64,000 nucleotides of DNA from Linnemannia elongata (lineage: Eukaryota; Mortierellomycota; Mortierellomycetes; Mortierellales; Mortierellaceae). The stretch spans positions 1,550,001 through 1,614,000 of the forward strand of contig JAXBDG010000002.1 of assembly GCA_036320915.1 (NCBI GenBank), written 5' to 3'. Each line of letters starts with the position of its first letter. Position 1 is the stretch's first letter. The position numbers and the translations under genes were made by a program. A model generated the notes under the pieces. It made no database searches, had not been told where the DNA came from, and was given only the letters and a program-made list of their open reading frames with translations. Positions 42,243 through 53,931 of the stretch are shown here, in pieces.

Positions 42243-45200
42243 TCAAGTTCGGACTCCTGCTCTCATCATGGCCAAAATATCGTCCAACTGGGTTTGCACC
42301 TGCCGGAATCGCTCGTCTGCCTGCTTCTTTTCCGCCTCCAGTTGCTCATCCGACAATCTCTTCTGTGACATCAACTGTTCTTCTGCAAGTCTCTTTTGCG
42401 CTTCAAATTCCTCTCTCAATTCCTTCTTGATCTCCCCCCTCAACTTTTCCTTCAATTGATCGAGCGAGGCATGCTGTGGTCGATCTTGATGATCCTCCTC
42501 CACCTCCAATCCCTGTTCCGGGGGCTGCAATGGCTGCGGTGACTGTGCTACGTGTTTGTCTAACGTAGTGACAGAGTGCTTGGGGTTTGACTTTGGCGAC
42601 TCGCTCAGCGTGGCATTGGAATCATCATCATGTGAGTCAGATTCAAGTGGGAGCGCTGCGAACGCTGCCTCCTTGGCCAGTCTCTGGGATTCAGCCCTGT
42701 AATCACGCACCTGATGAGATGTGGCGGTGTAAAAGATTCTCTTGGGGAATCGACGACTATTCTCCTTAGAAACTGTAAGCAATGGCTTATCGATCAGTTG
42801 ACTGTAGCGAAAAATGGAGAGAATACTGAGTAAGGCTACACAACTTGAAGTTGAATAGGAAAATGAGAGGGAGGGGTTCAGACTTACTGAAGGGAAGTCC
42901 TCGGAGCATGTTTTCGGCCCTGGTGACCAAATACATCCTGTTATCCATCCATTCCTGTGTAGCTATGCGGTTGTCGCTGTCGAATGCATGATTGACCATG
43001 CCTATTTCCGAGTGATAAAGAAAAAGACCGTAGCATGTATGGTTGTCAGTGGAGTTCTAAGATGAACCAAAAAAAAAAATCATTATATGCTAATATTTGG
43101 CTCATATAACCTTACCAAAGAGGATGTTGAGCATAATGGTAACGCTGAAGATAAAAAGGGTCAATAGAAGATGGACCATCCAGTTCCGATTCTTGATATT
43201 GGTCTCTACCGACTCGTACAGCCCAGCCTGCGACAACCAAATAGCAAAATAAAAAGGGTGGTGAGTCCAATCAATCCAAACCTTCGATAAGTAAAGGACA
43301 AAAGAGAAAGAGTATCCCAGGTACATCCAGTCGTCAGCAGGTAAGGCTAAAATGACACGAACACTTACGGTCATGAAGTACGTTAATGTGGTGGCCATCA
43401 AAATGTTATCCGGTTCGGTAGCCGTTATGTTAGAACAGGCGTCATCAACACAGACACTGTTCTGCATGTACAAGAACGTGACTGCAAATGTGAAAATCAA
43501 GTAGGCAAACACCAAAAGGAGGACCCCAATCGACCGGAGTGCTCTCCGTAGCACTCAGATAAAACCGCCGACGGGTCGCATCACACGGAACTCGAATATC
43601 TAGTTGAGATGGTAGATATGAAAGAACCATTGGCAAAGCATTGGAAAAATGGATATCTAGATCAGCGTTTCCAATCTGGGATTTGACGCACACGAATATT
43701 ATAGGTTGGGCAATGGTTTGGCAACAACTTACGAATTGTGTCATGACGACAAGGATACCAAGACAAACAATAAAGTCGTAGAATATCGAGTCTTCCAATC
43801 CTTCGATGAGGTGAGATCCTGACAAGAATGCAATGGTCGGGATAAGCGACGATAGGATCTCCACAGCTTTGTACACCGAACTATCAAGCGGAAAGTTTTT
43901 TTTTGTCAGTCAAAGTTTGGTCAGGAGTATCCAGAAAAGTTCATTCAGAGAACAGGGTCCTAAAAATGCAAGGTGATGAAAGGAGAATGACGATGTATTT
44001 ACCCGCGAGGTTTCATCTTGAGAATGAACAAGACAACAAGATCACGAAAGGATCCCAAAGCGAATATCCACGACAAGGCGATATTGATTGTCCAGATTGT
44101 ATGCCTATATGTTCCAGTGCTAGGGACGTAGATGTCCCGAATGGCGGTGAACAAAATGAAAACGGTAGTATACAGATAGAACGACATCTTGAGGAACCAA
44201 TACGTGAATCCAAACGTCATCCTAAAACAGTTTGAAAATGGAAATTTTCAATTCGACATTGAGGAAGAATACAAAAAAACCGGTGGCCAACAACAGAGTA
44301 AGAAGAAGCGCATAAAAAAAAATCGTTTGATTTACCATTTGTAGCGCACTAGGGCAATGAGCGCGGGATTATCCAAGTCCTCCAGCTCAAAAGGGTGGCA
44401 CACATATCGTTTCCTACTTGTCAAGGTGACAAAGAGAAATAAATCCTGGATGCGCTTCCAGTACCATCGCTTTGGAACAGGAATATCCTCGACACTCCAG
44501 ATCATATCAATCGAAGCGACGTAAAGGTGCGGAGTGAGCCTCTCGTTGACCCAGCTGCCAGATGATGTGTCTGTCAACTGCAGAACAGGATCCTTTCTCT
44601 CATGAAGCATCTTTGACACGTTTAATTCGTAGGGCTTGCTGGCAATGACGTGGTGGTCGATGGCGAAATGGTACTCGCGTGCAGGAAAGTAGGCAAAACA
44701 CCGCAGAGCTCTGGCCATTAGACCACCATCGACGTTCTCAAAATTGCGAGCGACTCGCAGTGAGTGAAAGACCGGATCCAAGAAATGCAAATCGTTGTCG
44801 GCCATGGCTCGGCGAATGCAATAGTTGATCATGACCTCGACAATATCGATGACAAATAGATATTTTTGAAGGTGATCGAAGAGGATTTGAATGGGGCTGG
44901 CATTTCGGTTCGCGTCCAGTGCAGGCACCCAGCGGAAAAAAGGCGACCCACACAGCGCTCCAATGAACGTAAGAAGTTGCTCATGTGATTCGGGAGTCCA
45001 AGTCGAACAGAGGCGGGTGAGGATGGCGGCAGAAGCATTCTCCGCATCCAGGCGCTGATTGATATGGCGTTCAATGTATCGAATGACGCTTTGTTTAAAC
45101 ATGACGTCTGCATCCTTGAAAGTCTCGGCAAGCCGAACGACTCCATCCAAAAAGGCATCAGAGTTGTGTATGTAGGGATCCAGTAGGTTCCTTGTTGAGA

Positions 45201-47960
45201 TGGTGCCATCTGTGTCGCGTTGGTGGAGTTGATGATGTTAACAGACAGCCCATTCTGTGCCGACATCGTTTCCTTCCGCCGACAACAGCTCATAGCTGCC
45301 ATCATGTGCCTTGGGGATCCTCCAAACAAGCACTAGGTTGCTCAAAGCAACGACCAGAATGGAATGTTCCTCGAAATGGCTCCGGTGTATTCCTAGAATA
45401 CTGGCTCCATCATAGCATGGGAACTCGATCGCGCCGTTGTGAATCGAATCGGTTTCCCGAGTAACAACTGAGATCATAGAAATCATTTTGCGCCTGTCTC
45501 GAGGTTCGACCGTCCTCACCACGACCTCAGACGTAAACGCGCGAGATGACTGCGGCTGGAATGATTCCATCGAAGCGCATTGGTCGTTGCACTTTGTCAC
45601 CATGGCAGAAGAGGGCCTGATCAAGCGGTCCGTGTATCGAATAGCGCCCAATGTCGTCTCGCTCTGACACAGAAGTACTGATGTTGACCTGTCTGTCGAG
45701 TTGATGGTGGCGTGTGCATGGTGGAGAAGACCTCTGGAATGGATACGGCCCAATGTGCTCATAGTGCCAACATCGACAACATATCCTTCAGCAGGAATGG
45801 CTTTATCGAGATCTGAGTTAATGCTGACCACGATGTGTTGACCCTCCCTCGTGAAACGAACATCTGAGATGCCCTGTCGCAAGCTGACATTGTTAGGGAG
45901 TGTCCATGATCCAAAGCGAGTCCAGGTGTCGGTGAGGTATAGGTTGAGGTGGTCCATGGTTGCCATAACGAAAAGGCCTCCGCATTCCGAAAGACTGGAG
46001 GCGACGTAAGGGTGATCGGGCTCTGTGGTCGATATATCCATAGCGGCAATGAGTCTATTCGTTCCTGTGAGACTCTGTGTTGAAACATACATGCCGTTTC
46101 CGCACTCCAGAACCATGTGGCCACTTCGAAGGTGATCTTTCCATTTGGAGTCGACGCCAGTCGAGTCCTCAGGTTTTCCAAGGGTCCTCCTATCGAGAAG
46201 CTTCCATTTTCCGCGGACAGAGTAAAGGGACATGGTGGTTCCGTCAAACGTGATAAAGCGTTCGTCCTTGGGGGGTTTCTTACTCAAGCCAGCTGGTGCT
46301 AAAGCATGAAATGTTCCTCTGCAGTAGTGCTTGTCAATTTTGGAATGCGATTGTCCAGCAGCATATCGTGCCCCAGGAGAACATGATGTCATCAAGGAAG
46401 ATGCCCGGGTCCGTTTTTTAGGCTTATGGCGAGTGTAGACGGCAGACAAGTCTCGATGATTGAGGTATAGGACGACGGCCTGAGATCCGTCCCAGGAGAC
46501 AGAGATGTCGAATTCATTCTCCTCTGAGGATGGTAACTTCCATGATGATCTGGGAACCTCCTGAGCGACATGGCGAAGCTCCAAATACTGTCCTAGAGTG
46601 GATTGAATCAACAGGCCCACGTAAGCAACGTTGCCAGAGAAGCAGTAGGAGTCGATCCTCTTGGAGGCAGCATTAGGAGGAGAGTCGGTTCTATCGTTGA
46701 TATCAATGAACCAAGCGAACGGATTGTGCCTTCTGTAGCTTGGATCTAATAAATAGGCGTTTGTCTTATGTGGTAGCATCATGCTGCACCGTCCAGGTCG
46801 TACACGTTCACGTATCTTAACCAAAAGAAAACATAAGTACATACCATCCTGATATGATTTGGACGAATCCTGATAAAGCTCTAGAAAATGTAGCCCAATG
46901 GCTCCTGGATCCAGTGCAACGCCTTTCCAAACCTCGATGGTCATGATGACCTTGATCGTCCCTCCTGCACCAGACTTTAAGGCAACCTTTTCGTGCAAAC
47001 TCCACCGCAGAATGGTTGGGCAGTCGACTGGGTCGATGTTGTTTTCCTCGTTGTCTCCGGTAGTCGCATATGACTCCATACTTCCCTCCTCAACTGCAGA
47101 TGATGCAACTTCGTCTTCCTGGTCCGTAGTTGAATTAGTATCATTTTCAATTGCTGCAGTAGAGCTACCCTCCTCCAGAACTGTTGTCGGTTCATCTTCC
47201 TCTTCTTCCTCCTCCTCCTCTTCATTCTGAACTATAGCCGAATCGTCGTCCCTAGGAACTGCGGTTGCAAACAGAGTCTTCAAGACTGAACTTGGAATCA
47301 CCTGGAACGTTTAAAAATGAAAGCGCATACCTTTTCAGGTCAATTGCATGCATGCACACGAAATTACAAACAGAAAAAATATATGTGAGCAGAGTTCCTC
47401 CTGCTCTGTGTTTACCTCGCTGGGACGTTTGGACTCTGGGGTGGTGGTGTCACAATAAACATAATCGAAGGTGATTGAATCGACTGCTTTGAGGTCCAGG
47501 TTTCTTGAAGAAATTCCAAGGACCAGTTCAAAAGTACCATCGAGGGTGTTCGCCGGAATCTCCCACTGCGAGAGTGAAGAGGCAGGACAAAAAAAACATA
47601 GTGAGTGTTCTAGTACCATATGGCAAGCGTGGGTAAGCAATAGCATCTGTGCGGTATGGGCTCGTTTTCTTGATGTTGATTTCTTTGTTTACCTCGAGGC
47701 GCTGAGTCTCTACATTGGAGGCGATATCAACGATTACATGTCCTTGTTGATTCCTGGTGAATAAAAAGAAGAAGGGGTGCACAGTCAGCGAAAGCAAACA
47801 AGATCAATTTTCCGGTTTGTCAATACACAAACCAACAAATGAAGGAACCGAGTCTTTTCCATCTCACTTACTCCGGGACAAGCTCGAGCTTTCGAGCTGG
47901 TAATGTGGATTCTATCCCCATGTCTCTGAAGAACCATTGCCCTCCTGCCCCAACAAGGCG

Positions 47961-47999
<39 letters not shown>

Positions 48000-48536
48000 C
48001 CCAACACCATGGCCAAAAAATAATAACTGAGTTGAGTCCGCGTGTTTTGTTGCCGGCTTCGCCAGTTTGCTGGAAAAACTCATTACGATAATAAGCAGCA
48101 ATAACAAACAACAACTATACACACAATAAATCATACCAAAATTAGTTGCATTCGTTGACATCGAATCGTTGTTGCTATCGTCTTAGCCAGGGAAATACAC
48201 AGTTCCATTACTGCTGCCATTGTCGGATGATGCAGACACCTCCTCAAGACCTTGAGGTTCGTGGTATATTGATGGCGTCGATGATTCGTCATCAGTGTCG
48301 TCGTCGTCGTCGTCGTCGTCGCCATCGACCATTGCTGCTGTTGCTGGCGATGCGGCAGTCAAGTCAGTGACAATTCCGTCCAAGTCCTCCTCCTCTTCCA
48401 CAGACTCAGAAGAATCATCCATCAGTACGTCGAGAGGTATTTCGACAAAGACGTGTCTCGTGCCATTAGTGTTTTCTATCCTTGAGGAAAGGTTTGTTGG
48501 AGAATCGAGGGGTCGATCAGTCATGGATGAATTCAA
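42243..48536 (-). pseudogene. Copy C: full-length sensor-channel gene with three nonsense codons
   Basis: Exons correspond one to one with copies A and B: 48536-48137, 47944-47872, 47753-47693, 47565-47416, 47301-46845, 46745-44336, 44221-44003, 43880-43733, 43599-43369, 43227-43116, 43001-42888 and 42772-42243. All splice sites and phases are kept, and exon 6 has exactly the same length (2,410 bp) as in A. Three in-frame stops interrupt it: TAA at 48183-48185 in exon 1, TAA at 45238-45240 where A and B have Gln (CQHHQL), and TGA at 43555-43557 where A and B have Ser (FLSVLW / FISVLW). Otherwise the domains are complete: acidic N-terminus, propeller-like region, six membrane segments, and a long coiled-coil tail with EAQKRLAEEQL. 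It is most likely a young pseudogene; sequencing error or read-through is less likely for three sites. Confidence 0.8.
47961..47997. repeat. Poly-A tract of 37 bases at a copy C splice acceptor
   Basis: On the gene strand this is T37, placed just upstream of the exon 2 acceptor of copy C (CAG at 47945-47947). It acts as an extreme polypyrimidine tract and is prone to slippage. Confidence 0.8.
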
Positions 48537-49163
48537 GGGATTGTGAGAAACTAGGAACGATAAGATGAATAGGTGAGTGGAAGGGTAAATAAAGTGGAAG
48601 GATAAAGGATGTCAATGCTGTAGGAGAGGGAATGCAAAGGAAAGACTAGAAAAATAATAGACGAAAAAAAGAAAAAGAGACGAAAAAAAAAAGAAAAGGA
48701 GACGAAAAAAAAAAGAAAGAGACAGAGAACTCTTACCGGGGATTGAGCTGACCAAATAGGGGGAGGGCGAAGGCGAAGTGAGCGGAATAGAAGGGGATGG
48801 CAGATGTAGATATATAGTCCAAAAGGCGACGGATGATCAGTTCATTTGCATGAAGCAAAGATTGGACATGCATGGCAAACAACAAGGAATAAGCAAGATC
48901 GTCTTAATTGTTTGCTTTTTCTCTTTTTCTTTTTCTTCTCTTCTTTGCTCTGTGTAACAAGCTCGACTTGTTCCATTGGAAGATTCTAGGCCCTCGGTAT
49001 GAGTTCCTTGCCACATACCTTGAAAATCTTCCGCATCCTCACCATGCCCTCGTTTTCTTTTGTTTTATTTGTCAATCTTGATTCACGGAGTCTTAGCCAT
49101 ACATTTGCTACAGTCATTTCTGCACCTTCTTTATACAAGACGAGTTTTTATTCACATACCTAT
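48537..49163. other. Spacer between copy D 3' end and copy C start
   Basis: About 630 bp with A-rich and CT-rich runs near 48660-48720 and 48915-48950. It contains the copy C upstream region and the copy D 3' end. No extra gene was seen. Confidence 0.5.
49064..49069 (-). terminator. Polyadenylation signal of copy D
   Basis: AATAAA on the minus strand, about 95 bp past the copy D stop codon. Assigned by motif and position only. Confidence 0.4.
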
Positions 49164-51655
49164 CTACGGGCCCAGTGGATCGTCGCCAATCTGCGGAGGA
49201 GGCGGAGCCATAAGTAGTCGTCCTTTCATCGAGAACACGCAGGCACTAGACGTATCCACAGCCAAGAACAACTGCTCCTCCTCCGGATCCATCTTAGGCA
49301 ACAACTCGAACCGTCCATGTCCCGCGCTCGCATAGTACTCCACGACAGTCATATCGCCCAGGTCAATAATAAACCCGCGGTTATTGCGATAGAACGGTCG
49401 TTCTTCTGAATCGACTGTCACCATAATATGTGTGTCGCCTCGGATAAATAACCCCTCGCTCACAAACTCGCCATACCCTACATCCGGGAACTGGTACCAC
49501 CCCACCATATCCCACGTAGCTGTTTCGTAGATCTCGAGCCGTCGGTGTCCCGGAACCGCGACTAGACGTCCATCCCGTGTCACGTTGGCAAGATGTCGCA
49601 GTGCCCAGAACTCAGAGACACCAAATCGGGAGCTGGATGCCACCGCCTCGCCGGTTTCGATGTTCCACGTCGTCACCTCGGTCCCGGCGGCATCCACCAG
49701 CAACATGTACTTCCCACGCAGTTGTTTAAACAGTGCCGCAAAGACGTTTCTCCTGAAGCTAGGGTTGGTCCTTAGGGGGTCGATGACGATCGTCCGGACA
49801 TGGCTCCACTCCTCAAAGACACTGTACACCTCGATCGTGACACCATCACAAGCGACCAAAATCTCGTCTTTGACATCCTGATTCGTTGTTGCGACGATGT
49901 GAAATTCTGAGCGACCGAAAAAGTTAGCGAGGCCAGGGCAGGTTTCTTCGACATTCATCCGCACAAGTCCAGACCCTGACGTTGCTCCTGCTGGTGTGTC
50001 TCCTGTTCCAATGATGTCGGGACTGAATCTGTAGAAGGTCGTCCAACTCTCGCTATATTTCCTGCCTCCTTCTACAACAATCTCTTCTTTCACTCCTCCT
50101 TCTCCTTCCCCCTCTTCTCCCTCGCCCGACGTCTCTTCTCCTTCACTTTCTTCCCCTTCCGCTGCTGCCTCCGGTCCCTCATCCGCTCTTTCTCCTTCGG
50201 CTGCCTCCCCTTCGTCACCTCCTATTTGCTGCGTTTCTTCGCCTTCATCCTGAGTAGGGACGTTTTCATCCACAATCGCAAGTTGTGTTCCCTCATACGA
50301 CAGAACAAGGTCGATCGACTTGGACTTTGGCACATCAGCAAGGTACATCCACGCCACGACTCTGGGTCGAAATGCCTTCTCGTCATCTTGTTCTTTCAGA
50401 TTCAAATTGTCGAATTGATGGACGCATCGTGGGTCAGACGCGGGAAGATATCTGATCTGCCAGAGCTGTATAATGAGTCCTGGTGTGGTTCGCACACTGA
50501 CCAATACGTGTGCTCCTTGCTTGGAGTAGACGTATGACTCGACCAACTTTGTCCCTAGACCAAGATTGTCAATCTCTGGTCGTCCTGTGTTGTCGACCGC
50601 CAGTGAATGTAAGTATGGTCGGTGCTCACTGTACAAGGGGTCTATATGCCCGATGATGTAACATTAATTAGACGCGAAATACATAAGGAACGAACAAATG
50701 AGAACATCGAACAAAATAGCTTGCGAGTCTGTTACCATTTTGGTAGAATGCTCGTGAATTGATGTGTGTCTCAACCCAGTAGATCTCTATAGATCCATAG
50801 TCCGCGGGTGCTCCATCCCAGGTCTTGACCTCCATCGCCACATAAAGCTCACCCTCAGACTCCAATAGTCGCTCCTTCAGTTTCCACTTCATGATTCCAT
50901 GGTCGCCGTAGTAGTCCGAGTAATGTGTGGTATTGTCGTTGGCCGCTGCGCACATTTGTTCTAGCTCCTTTGGAGTAATGACCTACACCGACATTTACAA
51001 AACGTATGGTAAGTAAACCGCCCGTATAATTGTGTTGTGAATGTGTGATAAACACAACAAGTTCGCGCTTACCTCGCAGGTGAAGAGCACTTTTTCATTG
51101 ACAGTTTGGTCAACAGAGACTACAATCGCCTCAATGTTGCCAAACTGCAGGTTGTTGGTTTTGACGCCTAACACAATGTCGCGATATGCGCGACCATTCC
51201 TCGGCACTGGGATGTTCCACTATCAAAAGGCAGAGCTTTGTATAAATATATATGTTTGTTCCCTTGTATTCTCGCTATATTACTCGTCCGCCTCTTGCTG
51301 CTTACCCTAATGTACTTTGTATCCGAGGTGAGGGTCATGGGCGGTACAGCGCTAAAGACATGCCCGGTGCAATTGTTTGTAAAAAGGCTAATGAGTACAC
51401 TTGAGTATAAAACACGCCCATGAACGTTCACATGTTATGATGTCGAGCAAATCTACCTCCAGACGGCAAAGTATGTTTCCTCGATCGGTGTCTTTGCGCT
51501 TCTTTCATAGTACCACCGCGTGCCTATGAGAAGAGGTTTGGCGAGTCGGGTTGGGTCAGCCTCAAGCAAGGAAGAAGAGAGCCAACGAGAGTGGTAATTG
51601 AGGTGTGAGAGAGGGATTACTTACGGGTAGGAGATGTGGGGGATGAGTATGACAT
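49164..51655 (-). CDS. Copy D: solo sensor part of the family, no channel (intact)
   Basis: Six exons join in frame to about 683 residues: 51655-51625, 51523-51457, 51387-51306, 51219-51073, 50982-50736 and 50641-49164. Positions and phases of the introns match the first five introns of copies A to C. It shares the RWYYE...R exon, the CTGHVF exon, DIVLGVKTNNLQFGNIEAI (LFELVLGIS in A), the exon ending in FYQNG, and the propeller-like region. The last exon ends in a stop (DDPLGP) where relatives continue toward the helical region and channel, so there are no membrane segments. It lacks the long disordered N-terminus and its IPL motif, and has a Glu/Gly-rich acidic insert near residues 320-370. 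It could be a soluble sensor or regulator of the channels; this is inferred. Confidence 0.75.
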
Positions 51656-52725
51656 GAGAGGTGAAAATGGAAGTAGGAAATAGGAATGAAAAGGGAGAGA
51701 TGCAAAAAGACGCAATGGCAGAGGGTAGGAAGAACAAAGGGTAAGGAAGAGGGACGAAAAGTGGAGACAGAGGTTGCAGTGAGGTAGTCAGTGTACTGTC
51801 CTGTACATATCTTTCTTTGTTCTTTCATGAGCCCAAAATGGTCATATAAAGTAGATAGGGAGGGGAACACATCCTCGGACTGCGGCTGTGATTAGACGTG
51901 TGGACAGCTCTATGCTCATTCTATCAGTCTCAACGGCTGATGGATGGGGGCTGACTGTGACAAGAACAAACAACCATCAGTTATGACTGATTACCGCTGT
52001 AGGTTTTTGTGCCATCCTATTCAACTGCTACTTCTGACTTTCTCACTGTTACTTTTCTTTCTTTCTTTCCTTGCCTTCTTTTTTTCCTTCTTTCTTTCCT
52101 TCTTTTTTTCCCTTCTCCCCCCCCCCCCCCCAAATGACTCCAATGCATGTGTGTGGCTGATGAATTCTCCTTCTCTTCGGTCGAGCACAAGAAATAATAG
52201 GGTCCGTCCGTCCACGCTGCTCTCCTTTCTCAGATGGACTCGACTCTTCCTTCCATCTTCCAAGGCGAATCCAACGTTGCAACCTGATTGGTCAAAATAT
52301 GTTGTCTTGGCTCTTATGTCGTTCACTTCTTTGCCAGGCAAGCTAATTTCGCAAATGTGTATGCCTTGCTGTGCCATGGTGTTGTCCGATCCTACCATGG
52401 GCCACCCCTGCTCAACTATGCCAGACCCAAAGCAATTGAGGCGTCTCTTCCTTCTCTTGTTTTTAATTGATACCTTTTTCCTTCTTCTTCCTCTTTTTTT
52501 TTCTTCTCTTCTCACTTCTCTCCTCTTCTTTCCTCTTCTTCTTTCTTCCACAACAACCACTTCTCTCCTTCTCACAACCATTGACTATCGATTTCCCTGT
52601 TACCCAAGAACCACCATCCTTATCCATCTTTCCCTTTCTTATTCCTTCACTAACAACACTACTGCCACCACTTCCTCTTCCACTTATTTTTCTCTGTCAT
52701 CTTTACTACCTCCATCTTCAAAACA
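51656..52725. other. Divergent region between copy D and zinc-finger gene 1
   Basis: No gene is supported. There is a purine-rich plus strand next to copy D, a 15-base poly-C at 52117-52131 within CT-rich DNA, and a long CT-rich leader (about 52440-52720) in front of the zinc-finger gene. Confidence 0.55.
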
Positions 52726-53931
52726 ATGGCATTCGACTTTGGGTTCGACGCGCTCCACCGCGACCGAAACCAATTCACCTTTTCCTTCCCTCGTCAGTCG
52801 ACCCTTGACCGACAGAACGACCTCATGGAGTCGTTGTTCGACTTTAACCAGACCACTCCTGTTGCTGCCGCATTGCCTGCCACCTCTCTTGAGGAGTTTT
52901 TCAACACCGCTCCATACATCGACATGACCTCCGAGGCCACCCAGAACCTCATCCTCAACGACCATAACAACAACACTGCTACCCCTGAACCAGCAGTTGT
53001 CTTCAACAACCCCCACGCCTTCCGTCACCACCACCGCCACAATGTTCTCTTCTCCAGCTTGGAAGAGTTGGTCGAGAGCAACAACAACCGTCTCAACAGC
53101 CGCACCAACAGAATCAACAACGACAGCAAGAAGTTTGACACCCGTCAAGAGTACTACTACCCTGGCCTAGAGCTCTCCTCCCCCTACGAACAGCAGCTCG
53201 AGAACCCCGGCGATGACTTTTTCAGCCTTGACAGTGGGTACTTGGACTTTGGAATCGAAAACGAGCCCCTTGACGTCGAGGAGTACCAGAAGTCGTCCAT
53301 GTTTGTCGGTGCCCCCGCGAGCCCCAAGCCCGAGTATACCGCCATCCCTTCAGAAATTCCCCTCCTCCATGACTCTGTCCAAGTCGAGCCCGTTGTGGGT
53401 GAAGCAGTGGACATGGACGTTGATGAGTCGAGCGACGACGAGGATGATGATGATGACGAGTGCGATAGTGACGCCGACAATATGGTCGTCGTCGCCCCCA
53501 TTGTTGCTCCCAAGATCTCTACCTGTATCGAACTCCCTCCTACTCCTACTCCTTCCACTTCCTCATCTTCCTCCTCCTCTTCATCTTCACCAACACCCCC
53601 ATCGCCAACCTCCCAATCTCCCAAACTCCCCCGCTCTCGTGCCAAGAAGGGCGAGAAGCGCGTCCACACCTGCCCAGTATGCTCCCGCGTTTTCACTCGC
53701 GCCTGCAATCTCCAGTCCCACATCAATACCCACACCAAACTCAAACACTATTCTTGCTCTGAGTGTCCCAAGAAGTTTGCCCGCGTGTATGACATGCAGC
53801 GCCATAAGCGGATCCATAGCGACAAGCTCGAGGATAAGCCCTACGGCTGCCCTGAATGCCCCATGCGGTTCAAGAGGACGGAGCCCAGGAACAGACATTG
53901 CCAGACTGCTCATGGATGGAGTGCCAAGTAG
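52726..53931 (+). CDS. C2H2 zinc-finger transcription factor 1
   Basis: Intronless, 401 residues; likely a nuclear DNA-binding regulator. Three zinc fingers lie at the C-terminus: about 314-336 (CPVC...HINTH), 342-364 (CSEC...HKRIH) and 373-396 (CPEC...HCQTAH), all CX2C...HX3-4H. Before them come a Ser/Pro-rich low-complexity linker, a basic SRAKKGEKR stretch that may act as a nuclear localisation signal, and an Asp/Glu-rich region near 226-247 that may be an activation domain. The N-terminus is rich in Asn and acidic or aromatic clusters. The first in-frame ATG follows a CT-rich leader. It is paralogous to the gene at 56254: the fingers match closely and the N-termini hardly at all. A polyadenylation signal is at 54081-54086. 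The target genes are unknown. Confidence 0.85.
   Translation: MAFDFGFDALHRDRNQFTFSFPRQSTLDRQNDLMESLFDFNQTTPVAAALPATSLEEFFNTAPYIDMTSEATQNLILNDHNNNTATPEPAVVFNNPHAFRHHHRHNVLFSSLEELVESNNNRLNSRTNRINNDSKKFDTRQEYYYPGLELSSPYEQQLENPGDDFFSLDSGYLDFGIENEPLDVEEYQKSSMFVGAPASPKPEYTAIPSEIPLLHDSVQVEPVVGEAVDMDVDESSDDEDDDDDECDSDADNMVVVAPIVAPKISTCIELPPTPTPSTSSSSSSSSSSPTPPSPTSQSPKLPRSRAKKGEKRVHTCPVCSRVFTRACNLQSHINTHTKLKHYSCSECPKKFARVYDMQRHKRIHSDKLEDKPYGCPECPMRFKRTEPRNRHCQTAHGWSAK

Noticed and set aside
52021..52581. A 186-codon minus-strand frame and similar long frames around 55947-56915 (plus strand).
   Set aside because: These are low-complexity frames over CT-rich leaders, with Lys/Glu/Arg- or Ser/Phe/Leu-only composition and no recognisable domain.
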